Shown one piece after another: positions 45,807 to 54,495 of a DNA stretch of 64,000 bases. The number at the start of each line of letters is the position of its first letter. Position 1 is the stretch's first letter. Source of the stretch: Rathayibacter sp. VKM Ac-2759 (lineage in GTDB: Bacteria > Actinomycetota > Actinomycetes > Actinomycetales > Microbacteriaceae). The stretch spans positions 1,488,001-1,552,000 of the forward strand of contig NZ_CP047176.1 of NCBI RefSeq assembly GCF_009834225.1, in the 5' to 3' direction. Below the pieces are notes generated by a model, which worked only from the letters and a program-made list of their open reading frames with translations, was not told the origin of the DNA and did not search any database. A program made the position numbers and the translations under genes.

Positions 45807-47287
45807 CACTTCACCCCCTGCGTGAGCCTGGAGCTGGTGTCGAACAACTCCAGCTCGGCGGGATGCAGTTGGTGTTGGGTCACGAAGGCCCGGTCCTTGA
45901 TCCGCCACAGTCCTTGCCCGACACCTAACGAGGGGAGAAGCTTCTGCTCGGTGCCAGTGAGCCCGAGGGCCTGTGCCGTGGGGCCGAGCTGGTCGGATTC
46001 CTGCCGGTAGACGATCCTGGTCTCGGCATTCGCTAGCAGCGAGTTCGCCAAGGACCGCATCGCGGAGCCGGCATCGCCGACGTTGTCGAGGTCGCTCAGC
46101 TTGTGGAAGATCAGCATGTTCGCGATTCCGTAATGCCTAGCCAGCCGCCAGTGCGCGTCCATCCTGCGCAACAGTGCCGGATGGGACATGAGCCGCCACG
46201 CCTCGTCGTAGATGACCCAGCGTTGCCCGCCGTTGGGGTCCAACAAGGCGGATTCCATCCACGCCGAAGAGCACGTCATCAGCACGGAGATCAGGGTGCT
46301 GTTCTCGGTGACACGGGACAGGTCCAGGCTAATCATCGGAAGGGACGGGTCGAATGTCACTGTGGACGGGCCATCGAACAAGCCGGCGAGGTCACCGGCG
46401 ACCAGGCGGCGCAGGGCGTGGCCGGCGAGCCGTCCGTCATCTGCCAACCGGTCGTCGACATCGGCAGTAGGGCGGAGGATGCGGTCAACGACCATGGGCA
46501 GGATCGGCACGGTGTTCTCCCGCACCGTCTGCGTGAGTGCCAGGTCGATCGCGGTGTGCTCCAACGGCGTCAACCCGCGAGCCAGGACCGTCTCAGCCAG
46601 TGACCCAATCAAGTCGCGGCGGCGGGACGCAACGGTGATCGCCCATTGCTCATTGGACAGACCGGAGGGCCGGTGGCCCTCGTCGAGCGGGTTCAGGCGG
46701 GTGTTGAGTCCGTGGCCCAGGACGATCGCCCGACCACCGACGGCCTCCGCGACCGCGGTGTGCTCGCCCTTCGGATCGCCCGGAACGTACACCCGGCGGC
46801 CGAACGGAATGCTCCGCGTGTAGAGCGACTTCGCGAGGCTGGACTTGCCAGAACCGACGATCCCCGCGAGCACCACGTTCGGTGCGGTAATGATGCCTCG
46901 GGCGTAGAGCACCCAGGGGTCGTACACAAACGACCCTCCCGAGTAGAGGTCTTGCCCGACGAACACCCCGTCGGCGCCGAGCCCACCTTCCGCGACGAAC
47001 GGATACGCCCCCGCCAACGTCGCAGAGGTGTCCTGATGCCGAGGCAGACGGAACCTGCCAGGGGAGCGCAGCGCTGCCGGGCCGGGCTCACCCGCGGCAG
47101 GCAGGTAGGCGGTGGCTCGTCGTTCGGCGCGCTCGGCCTCCGCTTTCGCCTTCACTTCGGCGATCTCGGTACGGCGCTGTTCAGCCTGGAGGTGGGCGGC
47201 GGCCTGCCGGCGCTGCTTACGGAGCCGGCGGCGCTCGGAGGCTGGCGCGACGAGTACGGAGGTGTGCAATTGCTCGCGTTCGTTCAC
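45806..47287 (-). CDS. VirB4-type conjugation ATPase
   Basis: A 493-residue protein with a charged coiled-coil start (1-70), then PAPNV-type lead-in and Walker A GIVGSGKSS (VVLAGIVGSGKSSLAKSL, about 137-154), Walker B-like RWVIYDEAWRLMSHPAL, and a HKLSDL motif, as in TraC/VirB4 ATPases. It is shorter than classic VirB4 (about 800) and lacks the N-terminal half. The SCO6880-like gene upstream may supply that half. GTG start overlaps the previous gene. Confidence 0.88.
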   Translation of the reverse strand: MNEREQLHTSVLVAPASERRRLRKQRRQAAAHLQAEQRRTEIAEVKAKAEAERAERRATAYLPAAGEPGPAALRSPGRFRLPRHQDTSATLAGAYPFVAEGGLGADGVFVGQDLYSGGSFVYDPWVLYARGIITAPNVVLAGIVGSGKSSLAKSLYTRSIPFGRRVYVPGDPKGEHTAVAEAVGGRAIVLGHGLNTRLNPLDEGHRPSGLSNEQWAITVASRRRDLIGSLAETVLARGLTPLEHTAIDLALTQTVRENTVPILPMVVDRILRPTADVDDRLADDGRLAGHALRRLVAGDLAGLFDGPSTVTFDPSLPMISLDLSRVTENSTLISVLMTCSSAWMESALLDPNGGQRWVIYDEAWRLMSHPALLRRMDAHWRLARHYGIANMLIFHKLSDLDNVGDAGSAMRSLANSLLANAETRIVYRQESDQLGPTAQALGLTGTEQKLLPSLGVGQGLWRIKDRAFVTQHQLHPAELELFDTSSRLTQGVK

Positions 47288-48075
47288 AGCGACAGCTCCC
47301 GCCCAACAGAGGCGGTCCCGCCGGCAGGACCGGCGAACCAGTCCCGATCCGCCACCGGCGACGTCCGCGTCGCCTCGCGACGGTGCGTTGCACTCGATCC
47401 AGCCAGCGGCGGATCAGGCGGAACCGGGAGCGCGCGTAGCAGGCTTACGTGCCCCATCGCTCCGTTCGAAGTGAGGATGTAGTCCCCATCGGCAACCACA
47501 CGGTCCAGCGGCCCCGCCGGGGGCTCCTCGTAGACGTACCCGTTCTCCATCGCGGCTGAGGTGGTCTCGTCGCCGTAGTCGAATCTCTTCAGGTGTTCGA
47601 TCGCCGCGTCCGTGCCGTCCCGGTCGATCAGGTCGAGCACCCCATCGGCGTCTTCGCCTTGGAGGAACACGACAGAGACCCACCGCCGCGCGGCGGGCTC
47701 GCTCAGCGGCGCTCCTTCGAGGGCGGGTTCGGGGTGCCAGGCGATCTTTCCCGAGTGACCGAACGCTGCATCGAGCCGGTCGTGCACCTGATCCAGCAGA
47801 GTGCCCGCCTGGTGCAGCTCATCCGCAGAGGTCAGGGCACTTTCTGCTCCGGCAGCGTGATTGCCGGAGTCGTCGTGGGCGCGTTCGCGGTGGGTCAGAT
47901 GAGCGTCCGCGAGCTGATCGAGGACCTGTCGCAGCGACCGCACTCCGGAGATCACATCACCGAAAACGGCGTACGTGTCGGCGGGGTTGTCGAAGGTCCG
48001 GCTGGCGTGGGCGAGGCCGCGCAGCGCTTCTGATGCATCGGCGGCATCTGCGAGTGGATCGTTGAATGTCGGCAT
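47284..48075 (-). CDS. Hypothetical protein of the transfer operon
   Basis: The 263-residue protein begins MPTFNDPLADAADASEALRGLAH with AAGGAG 7 nt before the ATG. The first half is helical (VFGDVISGVRSLRQVLDQLADAHL, LHQAGTLLDQVHDRLDAAFGHSG). The second half (RRWVSVVFLQGEDADGVLDLIDRDGTDAAIEHLKRFDYGDE) looks alpha/beta and acidic, ending in a Pro/Ser/Thr tail. No family recognised. It overlaps the VirB4 gene by 4 nt and starts this operon segment, back to back with the CHAT gene. Confidence 0.75.
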   Translation of the reverse strand: MPTFNDPLADAADASEALRGLAHASRTFDNPADTYAVFGDVISGVRSLRQVLDQLADAHLTHRERAHDDSGNHAAGAESALTSADELHQAGTLLDQVHDRLDAAFGHSGKIAWHPEPALEGAPLSEPAARRWVSVVFLQGEDADGVLDLIDRDGTDAAIEHLKRFDYGDETTSAAMENGYVYEEPPAGPLDRVVADGDYILTSNGAMGHVSLLRALPVPPDPPLAGSSATHRREATRTSPVADRDWFAGPAGGTASVGRELSL

Positions 48076-48190
48076 TGCGAGTCTCCTTGGCATGTGGCGT
48101 GTCAAGCAGGTGCGCGGTGATGAGCCAAGGGTGTCCGTGGTCGGGCGTAGCGTGGCTACGAGTGGACGCAATGGAGCGAGGGGGAGTCAG

Positions 48191-49258
48191 ATGAGCGCGA
48201 GTCAGTACCGGGGTCAGCTTGAACGGAAACGCAAGCAGCGGATCGAGGCCGAGAAGAAGGCCGGTGAGTATCGGACGAAGGAGTCCAAGAAACGTGCCGA
48301 GGCTGCCAAGGCCCGACAGTCCGCTTCGAAGACCAAGAGCGAGACGACTGCGAAGAGCAAGCTTCGCGAAGCTGATCGCAAGGACCAGGAAGCCGAAACC
48401 GCCGGTAAGGAAGCCGGCCGGTTGCAGTCGAAGGCCGCCGGGTACTCGAAAGAAGAGTCAGCATTGCTGACCAAGCTGACGCGAGCCGAGCAGTCTGAGG
48501 CAGATGCCGCGGAGCGCCGCCGTAAACGCGAACAGCAGCAGGCGGACCGGCGGACTGCCGCCGATCGGGCAACACTGGAGTCACGAATCAGTGGAACCGA
48601 ATCAGCCGTCGACCAGGTTCTTCGCCAGCTTCCTTCCCCAAAACCGGAAAAACTTCGGGTACTGATTCTCGGGGCATCCTCGGAAGGAGACCTCCGAGTG
48701 GGAAGGGAACAGAAACGCATCCGGGCGGCCGTCGAATCCGCTTTGCACCGCGATCAGATCGAACTCGACGTCCGTCCGGCGGCGACCACCCATGACCTCC
48801 TCGACGGAATTACCAAGTTCCGCCCCCACGTGGTGCACTTCTCAGGCCATAGCAACGAGGACCTCATCGTGTTCGAGGACGAGCGGGACGCGCCGCACAC
48901 CGGCGTGATCGTCACGGCCCGCGCGTTTGCCAACGCCATCCGCGCCACCGATGAGCCGCCGCTGCTGGTGCTGTTGAACTCCTGCAAGTCCGCAGCCCAG
49001 ATCGATGACCTGGTGGACCAGGTCGTGCCGTTCGCGATCGGCATGGCCGACAGCATCGACGATGCCGACGCGATCAACTACGCGGCCCAGTTCTACGCCG
49101 CTATCGCCAACGGGCAGTCGGTCAACTCAGCCCACCTGGCCGGACAGGTCCGTCTCGAACTCGACGGACTGGACAGTGCCGATCTGCCCACGCTGGCGTG
49201 GGCAGCCGATGTCGACCCGACAACAACCATCCTCGTCAGGCCCACCGACCCCGCCTGA
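48191..49258 (+). CDS. Coiled-coil CHAT (caspase-like) protease domain protein
   Basis: A 355-residue protein on the strand opposite the transfer genes. Residues 1-145 are almost pure charged coiled coil (Lys/Arg/Glu/Ala). From 155 a CHAT-type domain begins with KLRVLILGASSEGDLRVGREQKRI. The apparent catalytic His is in VVHFSGH (H220) and Cys in LLNSCKS (C265); a typical IGMADSIDDADAINYAAQFYAAI block follows. GGGGGAG precedes the ATG. Such proteases serve as effectors in conflict systems; here it may be defence or maintenance cargo. No partner gene adjoins it on the same strand. Confidence 0.8.
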   Translation: MSASQYRGQLERKRKQRIEAEKKAGEYRTKESKKRAEAAKARQSASKTKSETTAKSKLREADRKDQEAETAGKEAGRLQSKAAGYSKEESALLTKLTRAEQSEADAAERRRKREQQQADRRTAADRATLESRISGTESAVDQVLRQLPSPKPEKLRVLILGASSEGDLRVGREQKRIRAAVESALHRDQIELDVRPAATTHDLLDGITKFRPHVVHFSGHSNEDLIVFEDERDAPHTGVIVTARAFANAIRATDEPPLLVLLNSCKSAAQIDDLVDQVVPFAIGMADSIDDADAINYAAQFYAAIANGQSVNSAHLAGQVRLELDGLDSADLPTLAWAADVDPTTTILVRPTDPA

Positions 49259-49261
49259 GCT

Positions 49262-50728
49262 TCACACGGTCCGGCATAGCGGCAGTGCGGCGGCCGTGAA
49301 TGCGGCGGCCTGCTGACCGACGAGCGGTCTGGTCTCGCAGGAGGCTTGGATCGCTGCCTGTTCAATAGCCGCGACCGCGGCCTCCAGCTCGTCGACGGTG
49401 GGGGCCGAGACGCTGATGAGACCGGTGTAGCGCAGTACCCCGTGGCCCGCGGTGAGGTCGGCTTCCTGCTGGAGAACGTCCTGGTATTCGGCAGTGAGGG
49501 CGGCGTCCTCGATCTGGCCGATCTTTGCCCGCTGAGCGGCGTCGCTGATGTGCTCGACCTTCTTCTTGCGGATGTCCCGGGCAGCTTGGTCCGAGCGCAT
49601 CGGAGTGCAGATCAGTGAGAAGCTGCGTTTGATGCCGGTGGACAGCAGCACCGGCGACAGGAATCCGGGATAGACCATCGAGCGGGGCCACTCACTGATC
49701 CACAGTGTCGTGTGGTGGGCGGAGTCGGTGCGCAAGCGTGTCCAGGACTCGTTGACTGCGACCGGGCCGGCGGTGGCGAGGTTCTGTCCCAGCTCGCCGT
49801 GACGTTCGAGGGTGGCGGCGATCGCCGGGTCGTAGGCACCGCGGAGGATGACGGCGATTTGTCCGGGGGTGAGCCATCTGGACGGTGTGAGGTCGGCGGA
49901 GCGCAGCGCTGCAACGAGGGTGGACATCTCCTGGCGGAGTACGGCCGCGCCGCCGCGGATGCCGCCCCCGGCGGTCCTGATCTGCCGGGCGGCGGCTTTC
50001 ATGTCCAGTGAGAGAGACAGGGTGGTGGCGTGTCGTTCTCCGGCGGGCCCGGCGCGGTCAATGAGTTCGGCGTAGGTGGTCGCGGCCCAGGAGTCGTTGG
50101 AGATCCCGTGGGAGGCCCACCATTCGGCAAGCCCGGTCCCGGAGTCCGGAAGAGTGCGTTCGAGTACTTGCAGGGTCGCGATCCGTCCCGACCGGCAGAC
50201 CGTCGCCAGGACGCGCCCCCAGGAGGTGACGCGGCGTTCCTGCTCGCCCGGGTCGAGGAGCACGAACGCGGGATGGCTGACTTCGCAGACGACGGTAAGG
50301 GTCTGCTGGTGGGGGTCGTGAATCATCCCGGCATTCGTGTCGGGGTCGGTGTATTCGCGGAGCCGCGCCGTGTCACCAGGCAGGGCGAGAGTGCCGACCG
50401 GGCGTGGTGTCACCACGCGCCGCCGGTAGAGGAGCTGCCCGCCGGTGGAACGCCACAGCCACCAGAACGCGACCGGTAGCCATTCGACAGCGGGGCGTCC
50501 GGCGATAGGTGTCCAGGTCAGGGCGGCGGCAAGGACCCAGACGGGTGCGGTGTAGGCGAGGAGAATGCCGCCGCCGGCGTACAGTGCGCCGACGATGCTC
50601 AGGATGCCGGTGGCCAAGGTGATGAGCTGGGACAGAGACAGGCCCAGCAGCACTCCCCGGCGGGTGAGGCGGGAGAACTTCACTGGTACCAGTTCCGACG
50701 ACATGGCGCGCTCGTTCTTGGTCGTCAT
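49262..50728 (-). CDS. SCO6880/PrgI-like conjugation protein
   Basis: The 488-residue protein starts MTTKNERAMSSELVPVKFSRLTRRGVLLGLS. Two N-terminal membrane helices (about 35-75) are followed by a large cytoplasmic region with PGDTARLREYTDPDTNAGMIHD. This fits the SCO6880 family: a PrgI/VirB3-like membrane part joined to something like the N-terminal domain of VirB4. It has no Walker A. It lies 5 nt after the TrbL-like gene and ends 3 nt from the convergent CHAT gene. Confidence 0.85.
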   Translation of the reverse strand: MTTKNERAMSSELVPVKFSRLTRRGVLLGLSLSQLITLATGILSIVGALYAGGGILLAYTAPVWVLAAALTWTPIAGRPAVEWLPVAFWWLWRSTGGQLLYRRRVVTPRPVGTLALPGDTARLREYTDPDTNAGMIHDPHQQTLTVVCEVSHPAFVLLDPGEQERRVTSWGRVLATVCRSGRIATLQVLERTLPDSGTGLAEWWASHGISNDSWAATTYAELIDRAGPAGERHATTLSLSLDMKAAARQIRTAGGGIRGGAAVLRQEMSTLVAALRSADLTPSRWLTPGQIAVILRGAYDPAIAATLERHGELGQNLATAGPVAVNESWTRLRTDSAHHTTLWISEWPRSMVYPGFLSPVLLSTGIKRSFSLICTPMRSDQAARDIRKKKVEHISDAAQRAKIGQIEDAALTAEYQDVLQQEADLTAGHGVLRYTGLISVSAPTVDELEAAVAAIEQAAIQASCETRPLVGQQAAAFTAAALPLCRTV

Positions 50729-50733
50729 GGTTC

Positions 50734-52089
50734 TCACTCCTTCCCGGTCGGCTTCGGAGCCGGAGATGGGGTCTGTTTCGGTGCGGACGGTGTCTTGGGC
50801 GCCGGGGTGGATGGCGGGGGTGTCTGTGACGGTGGGGGTGTGCTGCCTGCCTGGGAGGCGGAGTCGGCGGCGGTCTCGCCGTGCCCGCCGAGCGCGGCGC
50901 CGGCTTTGGGCCCGGCGGTAGCTGCATCTTTGGCGACCTTCGCTCCGATCACTGCCGCTGCGACTGGGCCTGCTGCCGCAGCACCCGCACCGGCGGAGCT
51001 GCCGCCCGCGGCGGCAGCCTTCCCGGCTCCGGCTCCGGCAACGCCACCAGGGTCCTGGGGTGCCGTGTCCTTCGGTGGCGGCGGGGTCTTTCCACCCCCA
51101 CCGCCTCTGGAGTTGTTGCCGCCGTCGAGAATCTTCTTTGGGTCGCCGCCCTGTGGCTTCGACGGTGTAGGGATGGGCCGGTTGAGGGCGTTTTTCGCGT
51201 CCTGCTCGGACCCGATCGCGTGGTACATGTCGAAGCCCACAAAGGACAGGAACTTGTACGTCAGGTAGGGAGCGAACGCGGCCATCGCCATCAGCACGAT
51301 CCCGGCGATCGGATCGGCGACGGAAGATAGATCCCCGTCGATCGGCGCGGAGACTTGGGTGATGGCGACGAGGAACATGACGACCAGGACGAGCTTGGAG
51401 ACGATCAGGGCGATGACGAACATCGCCCATTTGCTGATCCACCCCTTCGTGGCGTCCCATGACGCACCGGAGAACGCCAGCGGCGCGAGAACGATCGCGA
51501 CCAGCAGGAGGGCTTTGCGGACGAGGAGGGAGAGCCACACGATGGCGGCGGCGGCGATGGCGAGGCCGGCGAGGAAGATCGTGATGATCGCCCCGACCCC
51601 GGGGGCGGCGATGTTGATCCCGACCAGTCCCGCAGCCAAGAGCGTGATCTTGTCTCCCATCGACTCGGTGGTCTCGCCGGCGGCTTGGACGATGCCGATG
51701 CAGAGCTGATCGACGATCTCCAAGAGCAACGCGGTCAGGGTGATGACGACGAACGATCCGAGGACGGATTTCGCCAGGCCCAGTGCCGCCCGGGACAGGG
51801 CGGTCGGATCTCGACGGATGAGGCCGGTGATGAGTTGGAGGCAGAAGAAGATCAGCATCACGAACACGGCGATGCCGAACAGGATGTTGTAGACCGCCAC
51901 ATACTCCGGCCGCGTGATATCGACCAGGGTGGTGGTGTCGAACACGGTCCAGACGGCCTCGAACAGCCAGCCCGCGGCGGCGCCCATCGCGGAGGCGAGC
52001 CAGTCGAACGGTGCAGCCACGAGGGACGCGGCGGCTTCGCCGGCCGTGTCGCAGACGGACGAGATGATGGGGACATCGCACACACCCAC
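50734..52089 (-). CDS. TrbL/VirB6-like polytopic membrane protein
   Basis: A protein of about 451 residues with an N-terminal secretory-type region and six or so hydrophobic helices (about 60-285), then a 150-residue tail rich in Pro, Gly, Ala and Lys. The fold fits the inner-membrane channel protein of T4SS. I prefer GTG 52089, which has GAGGAG 8 nt upstream; GTG 52098 would place the Shine-Dalgarno sequence against the codon. Its long disordered cytoplasmic tail is common in actinobacterial forms. Confidence 0.85.
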   Translation of the reverse strand: MGVCDVPIISSVCDTAGEAAASLVAAPFDWLASAMGAAAGWLFEAVWTVFDTTTLVDITRPEYVAVYNILFGIAVFVMLIFFCLQLITGLIRRDPTALSRAALGLAKSVLGSFVVITLTALLLEIVDQLCIGIVQAAGETTESMGDKITLLAAGLVGINIAAPGVGAIITIFLAGLAIAAAAIVWLSLLVRKALLLVAIVLAPLAFSGASWDATKGWISKWAMFVIALIVSKLVLVVMFLVAITQVSAPIDGDLSSVADPIAGIVLMAMAAFAPYLTYKFLSFVGFDMYHAIGSEQDAKNALNRPIPTPSKPQGGDPKKILDGGNNSRGGGGGKTPPPPKDTAPQDPGGVAGAGAGKAAAAGGSSAGAGAAAAGPVAAAVIGAKVAKDAATAGPKAGAALGGHGETAADSASQAGSTPPPSQTPPPSTPAPKTPSAPKQTPSPAPKPTGKE

Positions 52090-52133
52090 CGCAATCACTC
52101 CTCACACATAGGGTTCGAGTCGGGTGGGTGGGG

Positions 52134-52445
52134 TCAGACCTGCTGGCCGACGTTCCAGAAGAAGTTGATGAGCGTCACCGACGCTCCGCAGATCACTGCC
52201 GCACCGCAGGAGACGAGGACGCCGACCTTTCCCCGTCCGGCGAGGTGAGGGTTGGAGGAGTTCGCGCCGAAGCCCCACACGATCGCCGAGATGATCAGCG
52301 CCAGGACGGACAGGATCAGGCCGACGGTCATGACGGCGCCGACGATGGTGCGGAGCTGTGCGATACCGGGCAGGCCGTCGCTGTTGGGATCGATGTTGAT
52401 GTCCATCGGCATGAGCGCGGGCAGGGCGGTGATGAGATCGAACAC
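52134..52445 (-). CDS. DUF6112 family small membrane protein
   Basis: A 103-residue protein with a short polar start (INIDPNSDGLPGIAQLRTIVG) and two membrane helices (MTVGLILSVLALIISAIVWGF and VGVLVSCGAAVICGASVTLINFF), the DUF6112 pattern. I chose GTG 52445 with AGGAGG 6 nt upstream. Two-helix size and position beside TrbL suggest a VirB2-like pilin subunit, which is inference. Confidence 0.85.
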   Translation of the reverse strand: MFDLITALPALMPMDINIDPNSDGLPGIAQLRTIVGAVMTVGLILSVLALIISAIVWGFGANSSNPHLAGRGKVGVLVSCGAAVICGASVTLINFFWNVGQQV

Positions 52446-52573
52446 GGTGGGCCTCCTGACGAATGACCTCCGCCCCTCGGCGGAGAACATGGATGGGTTC
52501 GTCGGTCAGGTGCGCGGCCCAACCCGTGAAGCCGCGAACACGACAGGTTCGGGACGTGGGCGGCAGGGCGTCG

Positions 52574-52840
52574 TCAGAGTTGCTGGCCGAGGGTGATGAG
52601 CCAGTTCATCCACGCGACCCCGCCGCCGGCCACGACTGTGGTCGCGAGGGCGGTCCACGCGCCGATGCGTGCCTTGGACGCAGCGGTGTGGTTGCCGTTG
52701 GCGGTAGCGATGGCCCAGATGATGGCGGAGACGATCAGCATCAACACGGCGGTGATGAGCACGAACGTCAGTAGTGCGCCGATTACTTCGCGTAGGTCGC
52801 CGATGCCGCTCAGGCCCTCGAAGTCGGGGAACACGTCCAT
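52574..52840 (-). CDS. Second DUF6112-like small membrane protein
   Basis: An 88-residue paralogue of the next gene: PDFEGLSGIGDLREVIGALLTFVLI...SAIIWAIATANGNHTAASKARIGAWTALATTVVAGGGVAWMNWLITLGQQL. Both end in a W/F-N-x-GQQ motif, so the two arose by duplication. It starts 5 nt after the cell-wall hydrolase gene. Possible second pilin-like subunit. Confidence 0.82.
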   Translation of the reverse strand: MDVFPDFEGLSGIGDLREVIGALLTFVLITAVLMLIVSAIIWAIATANGNHTAASKARIGAWTALATTVVAGGGVAWMNWLITLGQQL

Positions 52841-52845
52841 GGTCG

Positions 52846-54477
52846 TCAGCTTCCGGCCCGGACGGTGACGTGGAGGTGGTCGATGTGACGGGTGGTGATA
52901 TCGGTGCCGTGGGTGTAGTCGCGCCATCCTTCGGCGTCTCGGGCCAGGGACCAGATCTTGTTCTGCCAGATCAGGTACTCGACGCCGAGGCTTTCGGCGT
53001 GGTCCTTCATCCAGTTGGTGACCTGCCATCCGGCCTCGAGCTGCGGGGGAGTGGGTGGGGTGCCGATGGCGTTGCCGAACGTGAGATCGCACGCCCGCCC
53101 CAGAGGGTGTTCGGAAACGGTGCCCGGACGTGGCGAGTAGCAGGACCACGAGGTCTCCGGGAACGCTGCGGTGGCCTGGGTGTGGAGGTTCAGGAGGCGG
53201 GCGGTGATTTGCCCGCCGGTGGTGGGGTCGTCGACCATTCGGTCTGGGTCGCCATCGACCGGTTCCGGGTCGCCGCCGGGTGTTCCGGTGGCGGGGTCGC
53301 AGCCGGCGGGTGCGCCGGTTGCAGGCTCGGGCAGGTCGGCGGCGTTGTGGGCGTTGAGCCAGGCTGCCGGGTCGGTGTGCTGGCCGTTGGTGCCGCCGTC
53401 ACGGACCTCGAAGTGCAGATGTGGGCCGGTGGAGTTGCCGGCGGAGCCGACGTCGCCGATGTGCTGTCCGGCGGTCACGGTGTCGCCGGCGGTGACGTGG
53501 ATGCCGGTCTCCCACATGTGCGCATACGCCGTTGCGACGACTGCTCCGTCGATGTGGTGTTCGATGACGACGAGTCCGCCGTAGCCGCCGGAGAACTCGG
53601 CGACGGTCACGGTTCCGTCTGCCGCGGCGAGGATGGGAGTGCCGTCGGGGGCGGCGAAGTCAGCACCGGTATGGAACGAGTTCTCCCCGCTGATCGGGTG
53701 GACCCGGGGCCCGTAGTCCGAGGAGGGAACCCAGGTGCCCTCCGGCAGCGGGAACACCACCCGCGACGACTCCGCCGCGGTCATCACTAGTGGCGCTACT
53801 GTGCCGCCGGTCGAAGTGCCCGCAGTGGTCGTGGTGGTGGTGAGGGTGGTCAGGATGGTCTCGGCGACGGGCTCGTAGTTGCGGTACCGGTCGGGGTAAG
53901 CAGATACCTCGACGGCCTGGGCGGCTTCGCCCTTGTCCATCGACTCCCAGCCGGGGATGTCCAGCAGCCCTCGGGGACTGGGGTAGTTCGGGCCGTGTGG
54001 TCCTCCGAAGAACGCCCGCGCCTGATAGGTGGGGTCCATGAGGTCGGCGACCGTGCCCCACCCGGACTGTGGCCGCATCTGGAACAGGCCCAGCGAGTCG
54101 TGGTCGGAGCCGTCACCGTCGTTGGGGTAGTTCCCGGACTCGGGGTAGCTGCCCGTGTTGGCGAGCATGCGCAGGGTGGATTCGGTGAGCGCGGCCATCA
54201 GCGCGATCTGGAGCCCGTCCCGGGTAACCCCGTCGATGCTCGCGCCGGTCTCGATGATCGTTGCGGCGTGGGTGAGTTGCTGGTTGTTGAGGGTGAAGGT
54301 CTCTCCGTTCGCGGTGGTCACGGTCAGCGACTCGGGGATCTCGCCGATCGTGATGTCCTTCCCGGGCAGGGTGCACGCGGCTGTGGAGGCAGGGTTCATC
54401 AGGGCCCCGATCCCGACCAACGCGAACGACGGACCGAGCAGGATTAGAGCGAGAGCGGCAGTGACGAGCTTCTTCAC
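52846..54477 (-). CDS. Three-domain cell-wall hydrolase (transglycosylase-like, M23, M15-like)
   Basis: A 543-residue secreted protein with signal sequence MKKLVTAALALILL. Domain 1 (about 60-215) looks like a lysozyme/transglycosylase, with Glu in AALTESTLR (E99) and DSLGLFQMRPQSGWG. Domain 2 (about 240-375) is an M23 endopeptidase with HTGADF (H269, D273), YAH (H320) and PHLHFEV. Domain 3 (about 425-543) has SEHPLGRACD (455-464) and HIDHLHV (531-537), the zinc pattern of M15/VanY-like peptidases. It would open peptidoglycan for the conjugation channel. Confidence 0.88.
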   Translation of the reverse strand: MKKLVTAALALILLGPSFALVGIGALMNPASTAACTLPGKDITIGEIPESLTVTTANGETFTLNNQQLTHAATIIETGASIDGVTRDGLQIALMAALTESTLRMLANTGSYPESGNYPNDGDGSDHDSLGLFQMRPQSGWGTVADLMDPTYQARAFFGGPHGPNYPSPRGLLDIPGWESMDKGEAAQAVEVSAYPDRYRNYEPVAETILTTLTTTTTTAGTSTGGTVAPLVMTAAESSRVVFPLPEGTWVPSSDYGPRVHPISGENSFHTGADFAAPDGTPILAAADGTVTVAEFSGGYGGLVVIEHHIDGAVVATAYAHMWETGIHVTAGDTVTAGQHIGDVGSAGNSTGPHLHFEVRDGGTNGQHTDPAAWLNAHNAADLPEPATGAPAGCDPATGTPGGDPEPVDGDPDRMVDDPTTGGQITARLLNLHTQATAAFPETSWSCYSPRPGTVSEHPLGRACDLTFGNAIGTPPTPPQLEAGWQVTNWMKDHAESLGVEYLIWQNKIWSLARDAEGWRDYTHGTDITTRHIDHLHVTVRAGS

Positions 54478-54495
54478 GAGTGATTCCCCCCGGCC

